Positions 1 through 8,235 of a stretch of 64,000 nt of DNA are shown piece by piece. Under the pieces are notes generated by a model that ran no database searches, was not told the DNA's origin, and saw nothing but the letters and a program-made list of their open reading frames with translations. Each line of letters starts with the position of its first letter. The first letter of the stretch is position 1. The position numbers were made by a program, and so were the translations under genes. The DNA comes from Aliiruegeria sabulilitoris (lineage in GTDB: Bacteria > Pseudomonadota > Alphaproteobacteria > Rhodobacterales > Rhodobacteraceae), in NCBI RefSeq assembly GCF_001558155.1, contig NZ_LOAS01000013.1, positions 62,001 through 126,000 on the forward strand, written 5' to 3'.

Positions 1-2607
1 GACGGCAAGCATGCCATAGAGCGGGGCCTCGAAATTCCCGGCCAGCTCGGCGGTGACCATCTCAGCGGTGCGCCCGTTGTGACGGAAAATCGGGAAGGAG
101 GCGTGCTCCTCGGCGATTTCCACCACGTCGCCAAGCTCGACCACGCCCCGCGCGCCGGGCAGGACATTGGCCGGGATCGGCGTGGAGAGGAAGCGCTCGT
201 CCACCACGCGGTCGGCCTTGTCGCGTTCGACCGTGATCGGGATCGGATAGCGACCTTCGCCGCGATGGGAATAGCCAACCGTGGCGCCGTGATTGAGCAG
301 GGACAGGGTCGTGAAGACGTCGGATTCCTCGACGCCGAAGAATTCCAGCTGGTCGGTCGAGATGGTCGCGCGCAGGCGGCGCGGCTGCTCACCGAAACTG
401 TCATCCACATCGACGATGAAGGGAACCTGCTCGAAAGCCTCGCGGATCTTCCGCGCCGCTTCCCGCCGCGTCTCGCCATCCGGGCCATAGACCTCCGCCA
501 GAAGCGTTGCCATGACCGGCGGGCCGGGGGGCGGCTCGACCGTCTTCAGACTGGTGCCGACCGGCACGTCCAGTTCCGAGATCAGCTCGCGGATTTCCAG
601 CGCGATTTCGTGGCTGGTCCGTTCCCGGTGCGCCTTGTGATCGAGGTTGATCTGCACATCGCCCAGATTCGGCTGCGCGCGCAGGTAGTAATGCCGCACG
701 AGGCCGTTGAAGTTGAAGGGGGCTGCGTCGCCCGAATGGGTCTGGACCGAGAGGACCTCCTCCAGTTGCAGCACCTCGCGCGCGACGGCTTGCGCCACGG
801 CGTCGGTCGCCTCGACCGAGGAGCCCTCGGGCAGGTCGATCACCACCGACAGCTCCGACTTGTTGTCGAAGGGCAGGAGCTTCACCGTCACATCCCGCGT
901 GTAGAGCGCGGTTAGCGAGCCAAAGGAGATGGCCGCAGCCACCAGCAGGAAGAGCAGGCTGCCGGATTTTGTCTTGAGCAGCGGACGCGCCACGGAGGCA
1001 TAGATCCGCCCCAAAGCACCGCCATGATGGCCTTCGCCGTGGTCATGGAGGGGGGCGCGTCCCGCGATCTTGACCATCAGCCAGGGCGTGATGATCACCG
1101 CCACGAAGAAGGAAAAGATCATCGCCGCGGAGGCATTGGCCGGGATCGGGCTCATATAGGGCCCCATAAGCCCGGAAACGAAGAGCATGGGCAACAACGC
1201 GGCAACCACGGTAAGCGTGGCGACGATGGTCGGGTTACCAACCTCGGCCACGGCCCGAATGGCCTTGTTGACCCGGTTCTCCTTGTCCGGCATCGCCCAG
1301 TGGCGCGCGATATTCTCGATCACCACGATGGCGTCATCCACAAGGATCCCGATGGAGAAGATCAGCGCGAAGAGCGACACCCGGTTGAGCGTGTAGCCCA
1401 TCACCCAGGCGGCAAAGAGCGTCAGCAAGATCGTCACCGGGATGACCACCGCCACCACGATGCTTTCGCGCCAGCCGATGGTGAAGAGCACCAGCGCCAC
1501 GATGGACACCGTCGCAAGGCCAAGGTGGAACAACAACTCGTTGGCCTTTTCATTGGCCGTCTCGCCATAGTCGCGCGTGACCTCGATCGACACGGTGTCC
1601 GGGATCAGGTCGTGCTCGAGGCTGTGCACCTTGTGCAGGATCTGCTCGGCCACCACGACGGCGTTCGAGCCGGCGCGCTTGGCGATGGCCAGCGTCACGG
1701 CGGGCGAACGGATGATCTCGCCATCCTCGCCGCGGACGACATTGGCCACGATCTTGTCCGAGGTGTCGGGCACGAAGCTCACATCGGCCACGTCACGAAC
1801 ATAGACGGGGCGGTTGTCCCGCGTGGTCAGCAGCAGGTTGGCGACATCCGCCGGCGCCTTGAGCGTCTGCCCGGCCACGAGCGAGATCTGCTCGCCGCCA
1901 TCGCGGATATATCCGGTGCTGAAGGCCCGGTTTGCCCCCTCGACCTTGCCGGCAAGCTGTTGCAGCGTCACGCCATAGAGCGCCAGCCGCTCCGGATCGG
2001 GTGCGATGCGGATCGCCTCGGGGGATTCGCCCACCAGATAAGTCAAGCCAACATCGGAGATCTTGGACAGTTCCACCTGCAATTCGCGGGCAATACGGGT
2101 GAGGTCGTTCGCGGTCATCTCCCCGGCCTCGGGCTTGGGCGAGAGCGTGAGCGAGACGATGGCCACGTCGTCGATGCCGCGCCCGACGATCAACGGCTCG
2201 TCGATGCCGACCGGGATGCGGTCCAGGTTGGCGCGCACCTTGTCATGCACGCGTAGAATGGCGGTGTCGGCGGAGGTGCCGACAAGGAAGCGCGCCATGA
2301 CCAGCGCGTAATCGTCGCTGGTCTGGGAATAGACATGCTCGACCTCGTTGATGCCCTGCACGATGGTTTCCATCGGCTCGGTCACCAGCTTGGCCGCATC
2401 TTCGGCCTTGAGCCCCGGCGCCTGGATATGGATATCCACCATCGGCACCGAGATCTGCGGTTCTTCCTCGCGCGGCAGGCTGATGAGCGCCACAAGGCCC
2501 ATTGCGAGTGCTGCGAGGATCATCAGCGGCGTCAGCGCCGACTGGATGAAGGCCCGGGTCAGCCCTCCGGCGATCCCGAGTTTGGTTTGGGAATCCTGCT
2601 CACTCAT
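1..2607 (-). CDS. RND-family efflux pump inner-membrane permease (3' part outside window)
   Basis: Proton-driven RND permease of the AcrB/HAE type, expected to expel drugs or other amphiphiles through a tripartite pump. The visible 869 residues start with a first membrane segment at about 19-45, followed by a large periplasmic loop. A membrane block at about 330-530 contains GILVDDAIVVIENI, the Asp pair that relays protons in RND pumps. The family is usually 1020-1100 residues, so the last 150-200 residues lie beyond the window start. The start ATG at 2607 overlaps the adaptor gene's stop by 8 nt, which indicates translational coupling. The outer-membrane channel is not in view. Substrate cannot be told from the sequence. 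Confidence 0.93.
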   Translation of the reverse strand, partial: MSEQDSQTKLGIAGGLTRAFIQSALTPLMILAALAMGLVALISLPREEEPQISVPMVDIHIQAPGLKAEDAAKLVTEPMETIVQGINEVEHVYSQTSDDYALVMARFLVGTSADTAILRVHDKVRANLDRIPVGIDEPLIVGRGIDDVAIVSLTLSPKPEAGEMTANDLTRIARELQVELSKISDVGLTYLVGESPEAIRIAPDPERLALYGVTLQQLAGKVEGANRAFSTGYIRDGGEQISLVAGQTLKAPADVANLLLTTRDNRPVYVRDVADVSFVPDTSDKIVANVVRGEDGEIIRSPAVTLAIAKRAGSNAVVVAEQILHKVHSLEHDLIPDTVSIEVTRDYGETANEKANELLFHLGLATVSIVALVLFTIGWRESIVVAVVIPVTILLTLFAAWVMGYTLNRVSLFALIFSIGILVDDAIVVIENIARHWAMPDKENRVNKAIRAVAEVGNPTIVATLTVVAALLPMLFVSGLMGPYMSPIPANASAAMIFSFFVAVIITPWLMVKIAGRAPLHDHGEGHHGGALGRIYASVARPLLKTKSGSLLFLLVAAAISFGSLTALYTRDVTVKLLPFDNKSELSVVIDLPEGSSVEATDAVAQAVAREVLQLEEVLSVQTHSGDAAPFNFNGLVRHYYLRAQPNLGDVQINLDHKAHRERTSHEIALEIRELISELDVPVGTSLKTVEPPPGPPVMATLLAEVYGPDGETRREAARKIREAFEQVPFIVDVDDSFGEQPRRLRATISTDQLEFFGVEESDVFTTLSLLNHGATVGYSHRGEGRYPIPITVERDKADRVVDERFLSTPIPANVLPGARGVVELGDVVEIAEEHASFPIFRHNGRTAEMVTAELAGNFEAPLYGMLAV

Positions 2608-3577
2608 GGCCCATCACCAGTTCTTCCCCTTCCGTGACGCCCGAAAGGATCTGGACCATCTGTGCGCCGTCCACTTCCTGCATCGCCCCGATCACGACGG
2701 CGCGCTGCACGGCGGTGCCCTCGGCACCGGAAATGGTGACGAAATCGAGCCCCATCCGCGTCGCCACGGCTTCGGCCGGCACGACAAGCGCGGCTTGTTT
2801 TCCGATGGGCAGGCGGACGAGCACGCGGGCATCGACGAAATCGGTAGCGATGCCTTCAACCTCGACATCGGCGATCATCCGGCCATTCTCGATCAGCGGA
2901 TATAGCTTTGCGAGCGTTCCGGTTGTTTCGGCGCCTTCGCCACCAATCCGGATCTCCGCCCCTTCCTCAAGGAAGCCCGCATGCCGCTCGGGCACCGCAA
3001 GCCGAAGGAAGAAACCGCCTCCGCCGATTTCCGCAATTTGTTCGCCCGACAGGACAACGGACCCCTCGGTGACCGGGACATTCAGGACTGTCCCGGAGAT
3101 CGGCGCAAGCACCGCACCTTCGGCTTCGCGCTGCAGCAGCACGTTCTTTTCCGCCTCAGTGGAGCCGATCTGGCCCTCGATCACGTCGACCTGGGTGCGT
3201 AGCTGGTCCAGCCGCTGGGCGGTGGTCACGCCGCGTTCCAGCAGGCTTTCGCCGCGTTTCAGTTCGACCATAGCATTTTCGAGCTGTGATCGCAGCGAAT
3301 CCAGCGTGGCGTCGATGGCGCCAAGCTGAAGGGCGAGTTTCTCGTCCTGCACCGTCGCGATCTGTTGGCCTTCCTCGACTTTCGAACCTTCGGCCACGCC
3401 GACCTCCAGCAGGGTGCCACCAAGCCGCGAGCGCGCCGGGACACGGTCCCGCGCCTCGATCCGGCCGAAAACGGCTTTCCATTCCGTCAACTCGACGGAT
3501 CGAACCTGTTGCGCTCCTTCGGCCATAGCTCCCAGGGGGAGCAGGGCGGCAATCAGAGGCAGAAAATATCTGAGCAT
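2600..3577 (-). CDS. RND efflux periplasmic adaptor (HlyD/AcrA-like membrane fusion protein)
   Basis: 325-residue periplasmic adaptor that would join the RND permease to an outer-membrane channel. It has a signal peptide (MLRYFLPLIAALLPLGAMA), then a lipoyl-like half motif around 50-75. A coiled-coil hairpin lies at about 80-150 (repeated L/E heptads), followed by the second lipoyl half (APISGTVLNVPVTEGSVV) and beta-barrel/membrane-proximal domains. There is no lipobox cysteine, so it is probably not a lipoprotein. The ATG is preceded by AGGAG on the minus strand. It is the first gene of a two-gene operon with the permease. No regulator gene is adjacent. Confidence 0.92.
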   Translation of the reverse strand: MLRYFLPLIAALLPLGAMAEGAQQVRSVELTEWKAVFGRIEARDRVPARSRLGGTLLEVGVAEGSKVEEGQQIATVQDEKLALQLGAIDATLDSLRSQLENAMVELKRGESLLERGVTTAQRLDQLRTQVDVIEGQIGSTEAEKNVLLQREAEGAVLAPISGTVLNVPVTEGSVVLSGEQIAEIGGGGFFLRLAVPERHAGFLEEGAEIRIGGEGAETTGTLAKLYPLIENGRMIADVEVEGIATDFVDARVLVRLPIGKQAALVVPAEAVATRMGLDFVTISGAEGTAVQRAVVIGAMQEVDGAQMVQILSGVTEGEELVMGHE

Positions 3578-3608
3578 GGCGGGACTCCTGGTCGGTCGGC
3601 GGGTCGAC

Positions 3609-3638
3609 TACATATGCGTGTTCGTGAATACAATGCAA
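3609..3638 (-). promoter_or_regulatory. Predicted promoter with embedded dyad for the RND operon
   Basis: On the minus strand TTGCAT and TATGTA are separated by 18 nt, a plausible sigma70 pair about 30 nt upstream of the adaptor start. Between them lies an imperfect dyad, GTGTTCG/TGAATAC on the plus strand (3618-3631, 5 of 7 positions symmetric). A TetR-type repressor could sit in such a place. The remainder of 3639-3894 shows no further gene that I can support. Confidence 0.4.
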
Positions 3639-3894
3639 CCCGTGGCGGCAAGTCTCTTGTATTGAAGGCGAATTACAGATGCAGGATATGCTTTTGTGAC
3701 CTATGGCGAAAGGTGCGCAATCGTAGCGCCCCGTGTTTTTTGGCTTGGCCGGCGGCGCATGGGGAATTGCACCGCAAGGAGTGGCATCATGCTGATACAA
3801 ATGTTGAATTCCCCGTGTTGGCGCATATGAAGAAGAAAGGGTTTCCCGCGGCGTCGAACCGGACGGTTCGCGATCTGCCAGATGAGAAAACCTC

Positions 3895-4038
3895 ATGCTT
3901 GTCCTTATCGCGGTGCTGCCCGCGACAGAGGATTCGGGGGAGAACGAAGCGCTGCTGTCCAACCGCAAGTTCCGGTTGGCGCGGGGTTTCGAAACGGAAC
4001 GTGACTGGCGCAGATATGTCGCCGAGGAGGAAGAATGA
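3895..4038 (+). CDS. Candidate small protein (47 aa) coupled to the downstream dehydrogenase
   Basis: A 47-codon reading frame ends in TGA that overlaps the ATG of the dehydrogenase (ATGA), a typical coupled arrangement. The C-terminus is very acidic (ends VAEEEE) and preceded by an Arg-rich stretch (RLARGFETERDWRRY). Third codon positions are G/C rich like neighbouring genes. The ribosome binding site is weak (AGATGAG at poor spacing). I do not recognise the family. It could instead be the chance leader of the dehydrogenase mRNA. Confidence 0.4.
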   Translation: MLVLIAVLPATEDSGENEALLSNRKFRLARGFETERDWRRYVAEEEE

Positions 4039-4934
4039 CCAAACCCACAATCGGTTTCATCGGTGTTGGCCTGATGGGGCACGGCATGGGGCTGAACATC
4101 CTGAAAGGCGGCTATCCCCTGGTGGTCGTAGCCCATCGCAACCGCGGCCCCGTCGAGGACCTGCTGGCGAACGGGGCAACGGAGGCTGCTTCCATCGCCG
4201 AGCTGGCCGCGCAATGCGACATCATCCATATTTGCGTCTCTGGCTCGCCGCAGGTGGAGGCGGTGATCGGAGGAGAAGGCGGGATCGCGGCCAATGCCAG
4301 GGCTGGCACGATCATCGTGGATTGCTCCACGTCCGATCCGGTCTCGACCGAACAACTGGCCTCAATGCTCGCCGAGAGGGGGCTGGCCCTGGCCGATGCA
4401 CCGCTCGGCGGCACCCCGGCCAATGCCCAGGCGGGAACGCTAGGGGCAATGGTGGGTGCCGATGACGAGACCTTTGCAAGGATTGAGCCTGTTTTGCAGA
4501 GCTGGGCTAAGAATATTGTCCATCTCGGGCCGGTTGGACTTGGCCACAAGATGAAACTGATCAACAATTTCATGTCACTAGGCAACGCTGCGCTCTTGTC
4601 CGAAGCTCTCGTGCTGGCGCGCAAATCGGGCCTGAGCGTTGAACAGTTCCACAAGGTGATCGGTTCCTCGCGGATGCATAACGGCTTCTATGATACCTTC
4701 ATGAAATGGACGATGGAGCGGGACGAGAACGCCCACCGCTTCACTATCACCAACGCTCACAAGGACATGCGCTACCTGTCCAATCTTGCCGTGAGCGTCA
4801 GTGCCGTGAACCCTGTGCAATCCGTGATTCGCAATCACTTGAGCGCGATGGAAGCCGCGGGCAAGGGCGAGTTGTTCGTCCCGATGCTTGCAGATTTCAT
4901 TGCCGCGATGAACGGCCTCGACCGAGAGGATTGA
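4035..4934 (+). CDS. NAD(P)-dependent beta-hydroxyacid dehydrogenase (3-hydroxyisobutyrate dehydrogenase / tartronate semialdehyde reductase family)
   Basis: 299-residue cytosolic oxidoreductase. The N-terminal Rossmann motif GFIGVGLMGHGMGLNIL (about 8-24) is the family signature, and DAPLGGTPANAQAGTL (about 120-135) is the substrate-binding segment. GLGHKMKLINNF (about 168-180) holds the catalytic Lys in the family's GxGxxxKxxxN motif. Length is normal for the family. Substrate is unresolved among 3-hydroxyisobutyrate, tartronate semialdehyde, succinate semialdehyde and related acids. A terminator follows at 4968, so the transcript appears to end here. Confidence 0.88.
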   Translation: MTKPTIGFIGVGLMGHGMGLNILKGGYPLVVVAHRNRGPVEDLLANGATEAASIAELAAQCDIIHICVSGSPQVEAVIGGEGGIAANARAGTIIVDCSTSDPVSTEQLASMLAERGLALADAPLGGTPANAQAGTLGAMVGADDETFARIEPVLQSWAKNIVHLGPVGLGHKMKLINNFMSLGNAALLSEALVLARKSGLSVEQFHKVIGSSRMHNGFYDTFMKWTMERDENAHRFTITNAHKDMRYLSNLAVSVSAVNPVQSVIRNHLSAMEAAGKGELFVPMLADFIAAMNGLDRED

Positions 4935-4967
4935 ACAGCTTCTCGCTGGTTCAGGCGAGCAGACCCG

Positions 4968-5000
4968 GAGCCGGCCACGCTCGTCGCGGTCGGCTCTTTT
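4968..5000 (+). terminator. Intrinsic terminator after the beta-hydroxyacid dehydrogenase
   Basis: GAGCCGGCC and GGTCGGCTC form a 9-bp stem with one G-U pair around an 11-nt loop, followed directly by TTTT. It lies 34 nt after the stop codon. Confidence 0.7.
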
Positions 5001-5058
5001 GGTGGATGAGGTTTCGTGCGCGGGGAGTCCAACCTCCAATATATTCCATTTATGCAAG

Positions 5059-5088
5059 CCGCCTTCGGCTGGAGTATCCTGAAGGCGG
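5059..5088. repeat. Inverted repeat in the 4935-5303 gap
   Basis: CCGCCTTC (5059-5066) and GAAGGCGG (5081-5088) are exact reverse complements 14 nt apart. The surrounding 5001-5303 stretch has no ORF that looks protein-like, and I see nothing else functional in it. No second copy is evident in the window. Confidence 0.45.
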
Positions 5089-5303
5089 AAGGGGAAGCTT
5101 TCGAACGTCTGTCAGGTCTGCTCGCAAACCAACTGATTTTGAAAGGATTTTTACGCTTTCTCCGCTCGAATCGGCCGACAGGCGTACGACGCGACGAGAC
5201 CGATCAGACCTCGCCGAGAAACGCGGGTATGTTCGATTTTGAAAAGCCGCAGGCCCTTGGAGCGCCGCCAATGTCCGGCTATTCCGGATCAGGCAGCGCC
5301 TAA

Positions 5304-5546
5304 CTATATGGCCGGATCTGTCTCCTGGGCAACGAGCCGGGACACGAAGCGGCGCGCCAGCGGGGCCACGACGGTCACGACCGGGAAGGCGATTGCCCAG
5401 GCCGTGAACCAGCTGGAAATCCAGATGCCGAAGAAACCATCGATCAGGCCAAGCGCTCGGTAGGTCGAGACGCCGGAGATGATGAAGGACATCATGCACG
5501 AAAGCGTGGCGGCAAAGGCATAGGGTTCAAAGCGTTTGGGGATCAT
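5304..5546 (-). CDS. DUF2798-like small membrane protein
   Basis: 80-residue protein with two hydrophobic segments (about 10-28 and 45-65). It carries the pattern of DUF2798 proteins: a basic N-terminus, a membrane span containing Met/Ser pairs, then ISSWFTAWAIAFPVVTVVAPLARR. The role is unknown; members are often found near stress or redox regulators. The start is set at the ATG after CGAGG. A longer frame upstream to 5738 is open but the added residues do not resemble protein. A 26-bp palindrome lies about 80 bp upstream. Confidence 0.7.
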   Translation of the reverse strand: MIPKRFEPYAFAATLSCMMSFIISGVSTYRALGLIDGFFGIWISSWFTAWAIAFPVVTVVAPLARRFVSRLVAQETDPAI

Positions 5547-5624
5547 GGGAACCTCGTTTCGGCGTCGCGCCGGGTTAGTCGTTTTTCCGGGAGTGTGAAA
5601 TCCGAAAAAGCCAAACATCGACCT

Positions 5625-5650
5625 GTTCATTCCTGCCGGCAGGGATGAAC
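5625..5650. promoter_or_regulatory. 26-bp near-perfect palindrome, possible operator
   Basis: GTTCATTCCTGCC and GGCAGGGATGAAC are reverse complements with a single mismatch and no spacer. There is no T-tract on either strand, so it fits an operator for a dimeric or tetrameric repressor better than a terminator. It lies between DUF1285 (ends 5675) and DUF2798 (starts 5546), both on the minus strand. Confidence 0.45.
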
Positions 5651-5674
5651 CACTCTCTGTGCATCCTTCAACAA

Positions 5675-6253
5675 CTATTCCAGTTCGGAGGAGGGGATCA
5701 TCGGGAAGAAACACCCGCCCGACCATAATCCAAACCATTTCCGGCCAGCTTGCTCGTGATGTGTGCCGATCTCGCTCAGCCGGTAGAAGGTCTTGCGGTC
5801 GATCAGCGCTTCAAGGTTGACGCGCACCAATACGTAGGGCGACGGCTCGCCGGTTTCCGGGTCGCGCTCCACGCGGATCGGGTGTTCGGGGCCCGCGGTG
5901 ACCGTGTCGCCCACATTTGTCGTGAAGGTGATGACCTGGTCCTCGCCCTCGCCGGCAAAATTGGCGTCGATTGCCACGAAGGGCGCATCCTGCACGCGAA
6001 TCCCCACCTTCTCGACCGGCGTCACGAGGAAATAGTCGTCGCCATCGCGGCGCAGGATGGTGGAGAACAGCTTGACGAGCGCCGCTCTGCCGATCGGCGT
6101 GCCCTGGTAGAACCAGGTGCCGTCGCGGCGGATTTCCATGTCCAGATCGCCGCAGAACGGCGGATCCCAGAGGTGAACCGGGGGAAGCTTGCCCGAAGTC
6201 GCCACTTTGCTGGCGCTCGCGGCAAGGCTTTCGGCCGACGGTGTTCTGTTCAT
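5675..6253 (-). CDS. DUF1285 domain protein
   Basis: 192-residue soluble protein with the DUF1285 pattern: [18 protein letters not shown] near residue 25, then [32 protein letters not shown] and EKVGIRV. Function is unknown. The start at 6253 has AAGGGA at 9 nt; an upstream in-frame ATG at 6277 is the alternative. It is divergent from the MoxR operon, as is common in this family, so the 84-nt interval to 6337 probably holds back-to-back promoters. Confidence 0.82.
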   Translation of the reverse strand: MNRTPSAESLAASASKVATSGKLPPVHLWDPPFCGDLDMEIRRDGTWFYQGTPIGRAALVKLFSTILRRDGDDYFLVTPVEKVGIRVQDAPFVAIDANFAGEGEDQVITFTTNVGDTVTAGPEHPIRVERDPETGEPSPYVLVRVNLEALIDRKTFYRLSEIGTHHEQAGRKWFGLWSGGCFFPMIPSSELE

Positions 6254-6337
6254 TTTCGCCGATCCCTTATTTGTCATTTGTTCCCCGCGAAATATCTGCC
6301 TTACTGGTCGCAACGAATTTGCCCGAGGAACCGTATC

Positions 6338-7341
<1,004 letters not shown>

Positions 7342-7345
<4 letters not shown>

Positions 7346-8235
7346 GCATAGCCCCCACAGCGCAGGCGGGTCCGCAATTGCGAACGCGGGCCGAGGGGCT
7401 GGCCAGTGTGCTGCCGCCGCTGCTGGTGCAGGCCGAACATCTGGCCTCGACCGTGCTGCTGGGCGCGCATGGGCGCCGCCGGGCGGGCATGGGCGACGAG
7501 TTCTGGCAATACCGGCCCATTGCGCAGGGCGACGAGGCGCGCGAGATCGACTGGCGGCGCTCCGCGAAATCTGACGTGCATTTTATCCGTCAGAAGGAAT
7601 GGCAGGCCGCGCAGAGCGTCGTTGTCTGGGTCGATGGCTCGCGCTCGATGGGCTACACGGGCGACCGGGACCGGGCGACCAAGTCGGACCGTGCGCGCCT
7701 GCTGGCGCTGGCGCTTTCGGTTCTGCTGGTGCGGGCCGGGGAACGGGTCGGGCTGGCCAATCTCGGCGCGCCGCCCCGATCGGGGCAGGTACAGCTTGTG
7801 CGCCTTGCCGAGGCGCTGACCGGTGAGCTTTCACAGGAGGATTACGGCATCCCGCAGACGCCTGGGCTGCCCGCCCATGCCCGTGCCGTGTTCCTGTCGG
7901 ATTTCATGGGCGACATGGACGCGGTGGAAGCCGCTCTGGCCAAGGCTGCGGATCGCGGTGTGCACGGAATGCTGTTCCAGATCCTCGACCCGGTGGAGGA
8001 GACATTCCCATTCGATGGGCGGACGATCTTCGAAAGCATGGGCGGCACGGTCAGCCATGAAACCCTGAAGGCCGGGGAGTTGAAGGACCGTTACCTGGAG
8101 CGCCTGGCCGAGCGCAAGGACCGGCTGGATCGCCTCGCGCGCGTTTCCGGCTGGCTCTATAACTGCCATCATACCGGCGACAGCGCCCAATCAGCGTTGC
8201 TCTGGCTCTATGCAGCGCTGGAGCGCAGCGGCTGA
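7342..8235 (+). CDS. DUF58 domain protein (MoxR partner)
   Basis: 297 residues starting at GTG overlapping the MoxR stop. It shows the DUF58 core: [20 protein letters not shown] and [12 protein letters not shown], then a von Willebrand-like metal site ([10 protein letters not shown]) at about 93-102. No membrane helix is evident, so it is probably cytoplasmic or peripheral. It likely works with the ATPase and the two large membrane proteins that follow in envelope stress or aerotolerance-type functions, as inferred from operon structure. Confidence 0.9.

Noticed and set aside
1024-2256. Plus-strand frames over the first 2.6 kb
   Set aside because: They are His/Asp/Arg rich shadows of the RND permease, whose minus frame is unbroken to the window edge.
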